Shown piece after piece: positions 42,640-50,395 of a DNA stretch of 64,000 bases. Position numbers and translations under genes: made by a program. Position 1 is the stretch's first letter. Each line of letters opens with the position of its first letter. Location: assembly GCF_041429785.1 (NCBI RefSeq), contig NZ_CP163423.1, positions 2,666,001 to 2,730,000 on the forward strand, written 5' to 3'. Origin of the DNA: Fretibacter rubidus. Its GTDB lineage: Bacteria; Pseudomonadota; Alphaproteobacteria; Caulobacterales; Maricaulaceae. The notes under the pieces were generated by a model. The model had not been told where the DNA came from. It worked only from the letters and a program-made list of their open reading frames with translations, and searched no databases.

Positions 42640-44637
42640 ATGACCGAAGAGAACGCAGCCAACGCCATCAGCGAAGATTTCACATCACAACTGGATGACG
42701 GCACGACGATAAATGAGACCGCAACAGCGAACTCAGCCTCGGCCTCACTTAAAGCTGTTGTCGATGCGGCCAATAAAACATCCTCCGCTGATGTTGCGCC
42801 GCAAAAGGGAAAGCCCGCGAAAATCGCCGCCTTTAAAGAGGTTGACGTCACGGTTCGCCAGGACCGTACACGTGATACCCTGTTGACTGACTTTGGTAAG
42901 CGCACATTGGTTGACCGTTACCTCTTGCCCGAAGAAGTTTATCAAGACATGTTTGCGCGCGTGTCAGAGGCCTATTGCGACGATAGCGCCCATGCCCAAC
43001 GTCTTTATGATTATATGTCACGCCTCTGGTTCATGCCGGCGACACCCGTTCTGTCCAACGGTGGCGCCAATCGCGGTCTACCAATTTCGTGTTTTCTGAA
43101 TGCCGTTGATGACAGCCTTGATTCGATTGTTCATGCGTGGAACGAAAATGTCTGGCTAGCCTCCAATGGCGGTGGCATTGGCACCTATTGGGGTAACGTG
43201 CGCTCTATCGGTGAACGCATTGGCCGTGCGGGTCACACATCGGGCATCATCCCGTTCATCCGCGTGATGGACAGCTTGACCCTCGCCATTTCCCAAGGCT
43301 CTCTGCGCCGCGGCTCTGCAGCGGTCTATCTTGATATTCACCACCCAGAAATCGAAGAGTTCCTCGAAATCCGCAAACCCTCTGGTGATTTCAACCGCAA
43401 GTCTTTGAACCTGCACCACGGCCTAAACATCACAGACGACTTTATGGTTGCCGTGCGTGACGGCACAGATTTTGGCCTGATTAGCCCCCACACAGGCGAA
43501 GAAATCAAGCGCGTTGACGCGCGTAAATTGTGGCAGAAAATCCTAGAGATGCGCCTGCAAACGGGCGAGCCTTATATGGTGTTCTCTGATACTGTGAATA
43601 ATGCACTGGCTAAGCACCAACGCGATGCGGGTCTAAAGGTCCAACAATCAAACCTTTGTGCTGAAATCATGCTGCCCACAGGCCTTGATAAATACGGCCG
43701 TCAGCGCACGGCCGTTTGCTGCCTGTCATCGATCAATGCCGAGAAATATGACGAGTGGAAAGATGATGAAACCTTCATTGAAGACATCATGCGTTTTCTT
43801 GATAATGTCTTGCAAGATTTCATTGACCGCGCGCCAGACGCAATGGCTGACGCGAAATATTCTGCGGCGCGCGAACGCTCTGTTGGGCTTGGCTTGATGG
43901 GTTTTCATTCCATGTTGCAAGCCAAAGGTATCCCCTTTGAGAGCGCCATGGCGAAATCCTTTAACAATAAAATCTTCAAGCATATCCGCAAAGGCGCGGA
44001 TGCGGCGTCCAAGACATTGGCCGAAGAACGCGGGGCGTGCCCTGACGCGGCGGATGCGGGCGTCATGGAGCGGTTCTCGCATAAAATGGCGGTTGCCCCG
44101 ACAGCGTCCATTTCTATTATCTGCGGCGGTACCTCTGCGGGAATTGAGCCTATCCCGGCCAATATCTATACCCATAAAACACTGTCAGGATCGTTCACAG
44201 TGCGTAACAAGCACTTAGAGGAAGTCTTGGAAGCTAAGGGCCTCAATAGCGAAAAAGTCTGGACGAAAATTCTCGAAAATGAAGGCTCTGTGCAGTGGAT
44301 GGACGAGCTTGATGAATTTGAGAAAGACACGTTTAAAACAGCGTTTGAGATTGATCAGCGCTGGGTGATTGAACATGCCGCTGACCGTGCGCCTTATATT
44401 TGCCAAGCGCAGTCACTGAATATTTTCATCCCCGGCGATGTTGATAAATGGGACCTCCACATGTTGCATTGGCAAGCGTGGGAAAAAGGCGTGAAGTCGC
44501 TTTATTATTGCCGCTCTAAATCTGTGCAGCGCGCATCTTTCGCAGGCGCCGATGAAAAGGCAGAATTAAGCGAGGTTGAAAAAGCCATGCAAGCCGCCGC
44601 ACCAACGGATTATGACGAGTGTCTTGCCTGTCAGTAG
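42640..44637 (+). CDS. nrdA: Class I ribonucleotide reductase, large (catalytic) subunit
   Basis: The alpha subunit that reduces ribonucleotides. From the ATG at 42640 (close behind GGGGG) it has 665 residues. An Ala/Ser/Thr-rich N-terminus of about 60 residues precedes DTLLTDFGKRTLVDRYL. The 10-stranded barrel shows SNGGANRGLPISCFLN (first redox Cys), QSNLCAEIMLPT (with the Asn-Leu-Cys-Glu active site), AVCCLSSIN and APTASISIICGGTSAGIEP. The C-terminal ECLACQ supplies the shuttle cysteine pair. No ATP-cone domain was seen at the N-terminus. nrdB is remote. The upstream region carries one CtrA-type and two NrdR-type sites. Confidence 0.95.
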   Translation: MTEENAANAISEDFTSQLDDGTTINETATANSASASLKAVVDAANKTSSADVAPQKGKPAKIAAFKEVDVTVRQDRTRDTLLTDFGKRTLVDRYLLPEEVYQDMFARVSEAYCDDSAHAQRLYDYMSRLWFMPATPVLSNGGANRGLPISCFLNAVDDSLDSIVHAWNENVWLASNGGGIGTYWGNVRSIGERIGRAGHTSGIIPFIRVMDSLTLAISQGSLRRGSAAVYLDIHHPEIEEFLEIRKPSGDFNRKSLNLHHGLNITDDFMVAVRDGTDFGLISPHTGEEIKRVDARKLWQKILEMRLQTGEPYMVFSDTVNNALAKHQRDAGLKVQQSNLCAEIMLPTGLDKYGRQRTAVCCLSSINAEKYDEWKDDETFIEDIMRFLDNVLQDFIDRAPDAMADAKYSAARERSVGLGLMGFHSMLQAKGIPFESAMAKSFNNKIFKHIRKGADAASKTLAEERGACPDAADAGVMERFSHKMAVAPTASISIICGGTSAGIEPIPANIYTHKTLSGSFTVRNKHLEEVLEAKGLNSEKVWTKILENEGSVQWMDELDEFEKDTFKTAFEIDQRWVIEHAADRAPYICQAQSLNIFIPGDVDKWDLHMLHWQAWEKGVKSLYYCRSKSVQRASFAGADEKAELSEVEKAMQAAAPTDYDECLACQ

Positions 44638-44687
44638 GGGCCTGTCAACAACGGTCGTGTCAGTAGGCTAGAGACACAAAATAGAAC

Positions 44688-44713
44688 AGCCCTCGCTTCG
44701 GCGGGGGCTTTTT
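44688..44713 (+). terminator. Intrinsic terminator after nrdA
   Basis: AGCCCTCGC (44688-44696), a TTCG tetraloop and GCGGGGGCT (44701-44709) form a 9-bp stem followed by T residues, 51 bases after the nrdA stop. Confidence 0.88.
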
Positions 44714-44761
44714 CTTGGGGTGGTGTGATGTCAGTGATGTGATGCCAGGCTATATGCTCAC

Positions 44762-44787
44762 AAAAAAGCCCGCCATAAAGACGGGCC
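44762..44787 (-). terminator. Intrinsic terminator of the 286-residue Tyr/Ser-rich gene
   Basis: On the minus strand GCCCG and CGGGC flank a nine-base loop and run into six T residues, about 50 bases past the stop of the gene at 44837. Confidence 0.75.
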
Positions 44788-44836
44788 TATGTATTTGAAT
44801 TTTCTTGTTCCCTATTGTGTGGGGAGCACTGAGTGG

Positions 44837-45697
44837 CTACCAGCCACAGCCGCCAGGATAACCAGCGCCGTAGCGAGAGTAAGCCCCACAGCCACCGCCG
44901 ACATAGACGTCCTGAATATACGGTACTGGCGTTGGAACGGGGTAACGGACATAGATGATAGGCCGCACCACACGTGTGTAATTCACCACAGGTGCCGCTC
45001 TGTAAACAGGGGCTGGTTTGGCAACAGCGTAACAGCCAAGCACTTTGCCGCCTTCTGGATTATGAACGCTAACGGGGCAATTTGTTGGCACTAATTGCTC
45101 ATTGCTGCCGAGACCAAGAATAGAGGTGCTGCCTGTGAACGGCACAACGGTTGTGTCGTTTAAAGTATAACTTTGCGAAATAGAGCCGGACCCGTAATTC
45201 GCAGTGCTGGACGTTGATGATGATGAATTACCATACATCGTTACTGTGCCACCAGAATAAGACGGCCCAGAATAAGACGGTGCAGAATAGCTTGACGAAG
45301 AATAGCTGGGTGATGTGCTGTAAGATGAGGTCGTGCTGTAGCGACCTGATGTATCAAGGCATGTACCGTCTGATTGCGCCGTTGTGCCGGATGGGCAATT
45401 GCTAGGCATGGACCCATAAGAGGTGGATCCAGAATAGCTAGAGCTTGCACTATATGTTGAGCCAGACGTGTATGTTGAACCCGACGTGTATGAAGACGGC
45501 GCGACATAGCTAGAGCTAGCAGTCCATGTTGATAGTGGTGCACCTTGGTTATGGCTGTGGGCACTGCTGGAATAACCCGCATGGCTGTGGCCACTATTGC
45601 TGTTGCACGTGGACTGACATCCCGCAAAAGCAGGGGCCGAGATTAAGGCTGATGCGCCGAGCAGCGCGGCGATTGTAACTGTACGGGAATAGGACAT
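44837..45697 (-). CDS. Exported Tyr/Ser/Thr-rich protein of unknown function
   Basis: A 286-residue protein with a signal peptide ending at APAFAG, started by an ATG behind AGAGGTGGGTC. The middle is low complexity: Tyr-Ser/Thr repeats such as SYTSGSTYTSGSTYSASSSYSG and SYSTSPSYSSSSYSAPSYSGPSYSGG. The C-terminal ~100 residues are more structured, with NCPVSVHNPEGGKVLGCYAV, then VVRPIIYVRYPVPTPVPY and a Gly/Tyr/Cys-rich end (GGGCGAYSRYGAGYPGGCGW). The VRPII...PTPVPY segment is shared with the next gene, so the two are related. Surface or matrix location is likely; the function is unknown. Confidence 0.7.
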   Translation of the reverse strand: MSYSRTVTIAALLGASALISAPAFAGCQSTCNSNSGHSHAGYSSSAHSHNQGAPLSTWTASSSYVAPSSYTSGSTYTSGSTYSASSSYSGSTSYGSMPSNCPSGTTAQSDGTCLDTSGRYSTTSSYSTSPSYSSSSYSAPSYSGPSYSGGTVTMYGNSSSSTSSTANYGSGSISQSYTLNDTTVVPFTGSTSILGLGSNEQLVPTNCPVSVHNPEGGKVLGCYAVAKPAPVYRAAPVVNYTRVVRPIIYVRYPVPTPVPYIQDVYVGGGCGAYSRYGAGYPGGCGW

Positions 45698-45791
45698 GAC
45701 CCACCTCTTGTTTGGTTTGTTGCACAGTCACTGCAAAACACAGGCCAAAACAAGCGATTACACCTCTGGCGCGAATCAGAAACGCAGAATG

Positions 45792-45820
45792 CAAAAAGCC
45801 AGAGTCCTAAGACTCTGGCT
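45792..45820 (-). terminator. Intrinsic terminator of the 376-residue Gly/Ser/Tyr-rich gene
   Basis: AGCCAGAGTC (45797-45806) and GACTCTGGCT (45811-45820) form a perfect 10-bp stem with a four-base loop; the minus strand continues with five T residues, 24 bases past the stop. Confidence 0.88.
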
Positions 45821-45843
45821 CCTCAGTCAATATTTTGTAGCGC

Positions 45844-46974
45844 TTAATACGTCCAGCGGCCGTTCGTCAAATGACGAGAGATTGGCACATGCGGCGCCTT
45901 TTGAGAGCCGTAGCGCGCATTATGGCCGCGCTGTTGAGGCACAAAGCCAGGCGCACAATGTGCAGGCACGTTCACTGTATAAGGCACTGGCGTTGGCACA
46001 GGTGTCGGAACGCCGATCACGGGGCGCACAATGCGCTGCACAGTCGGCTGCGGTGCTTGGCGGCGACAAATAACTTGCGTCGCAATAGTATCACCGAAAC
46101 GGGTCACACCAGACACTTTTTCCCAATACCCTCCAGAGGCATCAACACCGCCCATAGCATTGGCGGGTGCAGGGCTGGCGGCCTGTGTTTGCACATAATT
46201 GACCACGCTACCGATTTGACGCCCTCCCAAACCTGCGCCTTGAGGCGCCGCATTAAGTGTCATAGAGCCAAAAGACTGGCTACTGTAAGACTGCCCGCCA
46301 CCAAACTGGCTACCATAAGACTGGCTGCTATAAGACTGGCTGCCATAAGACACGCCTGAACGGCTCAGCGCAGCGGCGGCCCGTGTTGGATCGCGGTCAA
46401 TAAAAGATGTCGGCGCATGGACAATGCCCGGCGTGATGGTGTTATCACCATAAACGCGCGGCGCAAATTTGGACGGATCATAACCACCGCCAATGGCAAT
46501 GATACGCGGTGCGGGCAACGGCGCGCTGACCATAGGCGCACGGTATTGCGGCGTGGCCATGACAGGGGCTTGGAATTGCGGCACGAAAGGGGCTGCGATT
46601 TGCGGTGTGTTTAACTGCACATTAACGGGTGTGCCCGCATCAGATCGGCAATAGGTTGTTGATGTCGGGTGACAGCCACCCGTAAATCCAGACGGCGCAT
46701 CGGCAAGAGAGGCGCTTGGCCCCATACCGTGAACCCGCGTGATGGACACATTGGGCGAGCGCGTATACTCAACTGTGCGCAAATGGCCCATGGGTTGTTC
46801 AATATTGACGGTCATCGGGCCAAAAGACGGCGCACCGTTCACATTGACAACTGTGCCGCTATCGCAATTTTGCAATCCGGCACCATACCCACATCCACCC
46901 GCTAAGGCTGGCGTTGCCGCAAATGTTAAACCCAAACCACCCAGCATTAGGGCTGCTTTACCAAAATGACGCAT
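45844..46974 (-). CDS. Exported Gly/Ser/Tyr/Gln-rich protein, relative of its neighbour
   Basis: A 376-residue protein; the ATG at 46974 follows GGGAG, and a signal peptide ends at TPALAG. The mature N-terminus has paired cysteines (GGCGYGAGLQNCDSG) and a domain with VVNVNGAPSFGPMTVNIEQPMGHLRTVEYTRSPNVSITRVHG. A repeat region around residues 205-245 consists of YGSQSYSSQ-like units. The end carries QRIVRPVIGVPTPVPTPVPYTVNVPAHCAPG, matching the VRP(I/V)I...PTPVPY segment of the adjacent gene. No known family was recognised. The two genes each have their own terminator. Confidence 0.7.
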   Translation of the reverse strand: MRHFGKAALMLGGLGLTFAATPALAGGCGYGAGLQNCDSGTVVNVNGAPSFGPMTVNIEQPMGHLRTVEYTRSPNVSITRVHGMGPSASLADAPSGFTGGCHPTSTTYCRSDAGTPVNVQLNTPQIAAPFVPQFQAPVMATPQYRAPMVSAPLPAPRIIAIGGGYDPSKFAPRVYGDNTITPGIVHAPTSFIDRDPTRAAAALSRSGVSYGSQSYSSQSYGSQFGGGQSYSSQSFGSMTLNAAPQGAGLGGRQIGSVVNYVQTQAASPAPANAMGGVDASGGYWEKVSGVTRFGDTIATQVICRRQAPQPTVQRIVRPVIGVPTPVPTPVPYTVNVPAHCAPGFVPQQRGHNARYGSQKAPHVPISRHLTNGRWTY

Positions 46975-47072
46975 TTTGCGTTCTCCCACGTTGGACGGTC
47001 ACCACCGCCTTTAAGTCCGGTTACCCGGTAAATTCATTATGGAAGAGTGCGCCGTGCCCGCCCTAGGTTACC

Positions 47073-47291
47073 CTAGAAATCATAAGCAATACCGCCGCGT
47101 TCCCAATCACCAAAGCGCGTGGGCTCTTCCCCTTTAGGCCCAGCGGTTTCACGGGGACGATCAGAGGTGTGCTCAGCCGCCGTCTCGGCAGCTTTCGCTT
47201 TACGCGCGGCAGCTTCACGTAACGCCCGCTTTGCAGCAGGGCTAAGTGTTTTGCCGGGCGCGGCGTTGGGAAGTGGCGTATCATCAGACAT
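47073..47291 (-). CDS. SDHAF4-like DUF1674 protein
   Basis: A 72-residue protein whose C-terminus GPKGEEPTRFGDWERGGIAYDF is the hallmark of DUF1674, the bacterial relatives of mitochondrial SDHAF4. SDHAF4 helps mature the flavoprotein subunit of succinate dehydrogenase. The N-terminal half is charged and helical (LSPAAKRALREAAARKAKAAETAAE). An alternative reading frame at 47063-47284 overlaps it but has no such match. It stands alone between the Gly/Ser-rich gene and the phosphatase lipoprotein group. Confidence 0.9.
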   Translation of the reverse strand: MSDDTPLPNAAPGKTLSPAAKRALREAAARKAKAAETAAEHTSDRPRETAGPKGEEPTRFGDWERGGIAYDF

Positions 47292-47465
47292 GCCGCAAAC
47301 TAACGCTCCCTATTCTGGTCGTCAAACCGCAATCGCGCTTTGCCGATGCCAAAGCGACGCATGCGACCCTCTGACACCGTTTTGATACACGGTCTTGCTG
47401 AAAATATGATTAAGTCGCTCTTTGGGATTTATTAAGCATAAAGCTTAAGGCCACGAACATTGGGG

Positions 47466-48020
47466 TCAATATTTTGACGGCTTACCGTAACGCGAAATCG
47501 TCGTATCTATTGTCCCGCGCTCACCCTCGCGCAAGATATAAAGGCGGTCATTTTCGCCCATCTCGACAATCGGCTCCCCCGCCTCCCCGCCTAAAAGCTC
47601 CGCCAATTGCGGTGTCGTATTAGAATGACCGACAATAACGAATGTGCCGTTTTTGTCTTTCATCTGCGCAGCAAAGCTGGCCAGATCACTCGCGTCATAT
47701 AATGTCAATGGCACATTGGTCGCGCGGGATAGCGGCATGGCTGTGTCGCGGGTACGGGCATAATCGGTGGAGTAAATACCGTCGATGGATAATTTTGACA
47801 GACGCTTGGACAAAGCTTTAGCGCGGTCCTTGCCAGCCGGCGTCAGCACGGGGTCCTTTTTATTGGCCGTCTCGCTTAGGTCTTTTTCTGCGTGACGGAC
47901 AAGGTAATAGACCGACGGCGCAGCTTTAGCGCCAATAACAGGGGTGTCACTTTTAGGGGCTGGGGCGCAGCTGGCGATAAGCGCTACCAGACTGGCGCAT
48001 ATGAGAGCGCGTCTATTCAC
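47466..48020 (-). CDS. Histidine-phosphatase-superfamily lipoprotein (SixA-like)
   Basis: From the GTG at 48020 the product is 184 residues: VNRRALICASLVALIASCAPAP gives a lipoprotein signal with lipobox IASC. The open frame continues 47 codons upstream but overlaps the small gene before it and yields no signal peptide at the start. The phosphatase core has YLVRHAEKD (phospho-accepting His) and VIVGHSNT (second His), with YSTDYARTRDTA between them, as in SixA and phosphoglycerate-mutase relatives. There is no Shine-Dalgarno before the GTG; the start overlaps the previous stop by eight bases, suggesting coupled translation. Confidence 0.78.
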   Translation of the reverse strand: MNRRALICASLVALIASCAPAPKSDTPVIGAKAAPSVYYLVRHAEKDLSETANKKDPVLTPAGKDRAKALSKRLSKLSIDGIYSTDYARTRDTAMPLSRATNVPLTLYDASDLASFAAQMKDKNGTFVIVGHSNTTPQLAELLGGEAGEPIVEMGENDRLYILREGERGTIDTTISRYGKPSKY

Positions 48021-48192
48021 TTTTATCGTTTTTATTAATTTTCTTCTGGTCCCGGCCTTTGAAAAAATAATCCAAGCCAAAGGTCGCCAAAACACCAATG
48101 AATAAAGCAAAGGGCGGGTGACGCATAACAAAGAAAACCATGATGCCGATAATCGGCCCAAGGATAATAGCGTAGGGGTGAACGCGGGTCAT
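48013..48192 (-). CDS. Small two-helix membrane protein (59 residues)
   Basis: A short gene read directly from the sequence. It starts at the ATG 48192, preceded by AAAAGGA at good spacing, and encodes 59 residues: MTRVHPYAIILGPIIGIMVF, FVMRHPPFALFIGVLATFGL, then a charged tail ending DQKKINKNDKSE. Two hydrophobic segments (about 8-23 and 27-43) suggest a helical hairpin with a cytoplasmic tail. The stop TAG overlaps the start of the phosphatase lipoprotein, so the two are probably co-translated. No family was recognised. The HNH gene lies 16 bases upstream on the same strand. Confidence 0.72.
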   Translation of the reverse strand: MTRVHPYAIILGPIIGIMVFFVMRHPPFALFIGVLATFGLDYFFKGRDQKKINKNDKSE

Positions 48193-48208
48193 AACTGTCC
48201 TTTTAAGG

Positions 48209-48817
48209 TTAGGCTTTAAGTTCTACGTCCCAGTAGAGATAGTCAAGCCAACTTTCATGTAAATGATTGGGCGGAAAACGCCGACCTTGTACTTGCAATT
48301 GATGCATGGTGGGTTGCACAGGTTTGACACGCGGATACATGCTGGCGTCTTTTGCCAAACGGCCGCCCTTGCGCAGATTGCATTTGGAACAGGCCGCGAC
48401 GATGTTCGTCCAACTGGTCTTACCCCCCAAACGCCGCGGGATCAGGTGATCAAAGGTTAAATCATCAGCGTCGCCGCAATACATACATTCAAACCCGTCA
48501 CGTAAAAACAGATTAAAGCGCGTGAAGGCAGGCGCACGGTTTTGCGGCACATAGTCTTTTAACGCCACAACACTAGGCAGTAGCATTTCAAAGTTGGCCG
48601 CGCGAACCGTCTGCGCGTAATCATCAACCACATTCACGCGGTCAAGAAACACGGCCTTCACAGCGTCCTGCCATGACCACAGTGATAGCGGAAAATATGA
48701 TAAAGGTTGATAATCTGCGTTCAGGATAAGGCAGGGATAATTGCCCGCTGTCACAGGCTGTAAATCTTGGGGCAGCTCTGCTTGGCCTATCGCGGATGTT
48801 GACGCAATTAATCCCAT
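48209..48817 (-). CDS. HNH endonuclease-domain protein
   Basis: A protein of about 202 residues. The N-terminal part (YPCLILNADYQPLSYFPLSLWSWQDAVKAVFLDRVNVV) is conserved in a family of stand-alone alphaproteobacterial HNH proteins. The nuclease motif is in CMYCGDADDLTFDHLIPRRLGGKTSWTNIVAACSKCNLRKGGR, with two Cys-x2-Cys zinc pairs and the His-Asn-His-type residues. The ATG at 48817 follows AGGGGGGAA; an ATG seven codons earlier lacks a site. The biological role is not known. It heads a unit with the 59-residue protein and the phosphatase lipoprotein. Confidence 0.87.
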   Translation of the reverse strand: MGLIASTSAIGQAELPQDLQPVTAGNYPCLILNADYQPLSYFPLSLWSWQDAVKAVFLDRVNVVDDYAQTVRAANFEMLLPSVVALKDYVPQNRAPAFTRFNLFLRDGFECMYCGDADDLTFDHLIPRRLGGKTSWTNIVAACSKCNLRKGGRLAKDASMYPRVKPVQPTMHQLQVQGRRFPPNHLHESWLDYLYWDVELKA

Positions 48818-49049
48818 AGAGCCGTTCCCCCCTGACATGCGGAAGCGCTATGGATTTGGCTCTGTATATTGCGCTGGTCCCTGAAGACAACACTCCTGCA
48901 TCTGATTCACTCTATGTGTAGATAATCAGAATGACAGAGCTATGACAAGGGGGTGAAAGTTGATGCGTTAATTTGGCACGGATGGTGGTGCTCCGTGCAA
49001 AACTGTGATTTTTACTTCGTCTTTGGCGCGCAGTCAGTCACAAAGGGTT

Positions 49050-50342
49050 ATGCGATTCGGCTTAATACTTTTGGTTATGACGTCCCTCAGCGCTCAGCTG
49101 GCCTTTGCCGCGCCGGGCGACACGCTGCCGCGTGCAAAAACGCAGACAGAGGTAAGCCCGCAAAATTTCCGCAGCTCGCCCAAAGGCTTCGGTCAGACCG
49201 TCGCTACGCTGCCTGGGCTCTATGCTAAAACTATTGCAACATCCTTGGGTGATATTGCCGCGATAGCGGTCGATGATGACGGTACGGTCTATACAGCGGA
49301 CCAAGCCACAGGGCGTATCTTTGCCCTGGGTGACCGTGGTCGTGACGGGCGACTGGACGGGCGGCAGCTTTTTGCCAGCGGTTTTGATAGGCCGTCTGGT
49401 TTAGCTTATAACAATGAGACACTTTATATCGCGGATCGCGTCGCCATTTGGGCGGTGGATATTAAGACAAGGACAAAATCAAAACTTGCACCCTTATCAG
49501 CCAGCGGTGCAGACGCCGCCCCTCGCCCGCTCGCGCTGTCCAATAACAACATCATTATTGGCCTGTCATTTACCACCGCCGAAAAACGCCATAGCCGTCT
49601 TATCAGCATAGACCCACAGACAGGCATAGCGAGCTTGGTCAAGCAGATTGATGACGCGCCGCTATCAACACTCGCCGTTCAAACATCAGGGCAGATTTGG
49701 GCCGGAGTCGGCACGCAGCTTATTCCCATCATGGCTGGTGATTTGGCTTTTCCGATTATCAGTGGCGCGCCTATCACAGGGCTGACTTTTGGATCTAAAG
49801 ACAGCTTTCCTAGCGATTGGCCAGAGGCCTTACGCGGGCGCATCTATCTTAGCACGGGACAGTCAAACACAGCGCGGGGCGGGTTTTCTATTCTGACGCT
49901 CGCCTCTGAATTCGGCGCACCCGCAGCATCAGTGGAGGTTTTCGCCGACGGATTTTACAATGCACGCAATCAAAGCCTGTGGGGGCAGCCAGGGGCGCTC
50001 TTACCGACAGCGAACGGCCTGATTATGGCAGACCGCTTTGGCGCGCTTTGGCGGATCGGGCTTGATGACCGCCCCGTCCAAGCCCCGCGCCGCAGCATCA
50101 GCCAACCCCTGCCTGATTTACCAGTACAAAAGCCGTCCCGTCCACGCGGGGAAACAACCCCTATGGCGGGCAGTCAGATTAGCGGCAGCACCATCACCAC
50201 AGGCTCGACCATTGCCGTGGGATCACAACTGATCAAAGAGTTTGAGGAGAAAGAAGCCGCAAAAAAAGAAGCCGCAGACAAAGAAGCCGAAGAGAAAGCG
50301 CAAGCGATTGATGATGCGGCAAAGAAAAACGCCCCCGATTAA
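49050..50342 (+). CDS. Exported beta-propeller-like protein
   Basis: A 430-residue protein with a signal peptide MRFGLILLVMTSLSAQLAFA. Repeated strand units, such as IAAIAVDDDGTVYTADQATGRIFALGDRGRDG, RPSGLAYNNETLYIADRVAIWAVD and GLIMADRFGALWRIGL, resemble the NHL/PQQ-dependent sugar-dehydrogenase-like six-bladed propellers. The last 50 residues form a Lys/Glu/Ala-rich, probably coiled-coil tail (EFEEKEAAKKEAADKEAEEKAQ). The start at 49050 was preferred to 49005 because it gives a proper signal peptide. No enzymatic residues could be assigned. Confidence 0.65.
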   Translation: MRFGLILLVMTSLSAQLAFAAPGDTLPRAKTQTEVSPQNFRSSPKGFGQTVATLPGLYAKTIATSLGDIAAIAVDDDGTVYTADQATGRIFALGDRGRDGRLDGRQLFASGFDRPSGLAYNNETLYIADRVAIWAVDIKTRTKSKLAPLSASGADAAPRPLALSNNNIIIGLSFTTAEKRHSRLISIDPQTGIASLVKQIDDAPLSTLAVQTSGQIWAGVGTQLIPIMAGDLAFPIISGAPITGLTFGSKDSFPSDWPEALRGRIYLSTGQSNTARGGFSILTLASEFGAPAASVEVFADGFYNARNQSLWGQPGALLPTANGLIMADRFGALWRIGLDDRPVQAPRRSISQPLPDLPVQKPSRPRGETTPMAGSQISGSTITTGSTIAVGSQLIKEFEEKEAAKKEAADKEAEEKAQAIDDAAKKNAPD

Positions 50343-50372
50343 AGTCAGAGGCGTTTAAAGTCAGAGGCGTTT
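50325..50372 (+). terminator. Hairpin with a 16-bp tandem duplication of its 3' arm
   Basis: AAACGCC, within the last codons of the propeller gene, can pair with GGCGTTT in either of two identical tandem units AAAGTCAGAGGCGTTT at 50341-50356 and 50357-50372. The T run is short, so terminator function is only plausible. Confidence 0.45.
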
Positions 50373-50395
50373 ACGTTAAATATTCTGGCCAGACC

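Noticed and set aside
45241-45627. Alternative-frame 128-codon reading in the Tyr/Ser-rich gene
   Set aside because: It results from the Ser/Tyr codon repeats and lacks a signal peptide or known pattern.
47063-47284. Overlapping 73-codon frame at the SDHAF4-like gene
   Set aside because: The other frame carries the diagnostic DUF1674 C-terminus, so this one is a shadow.
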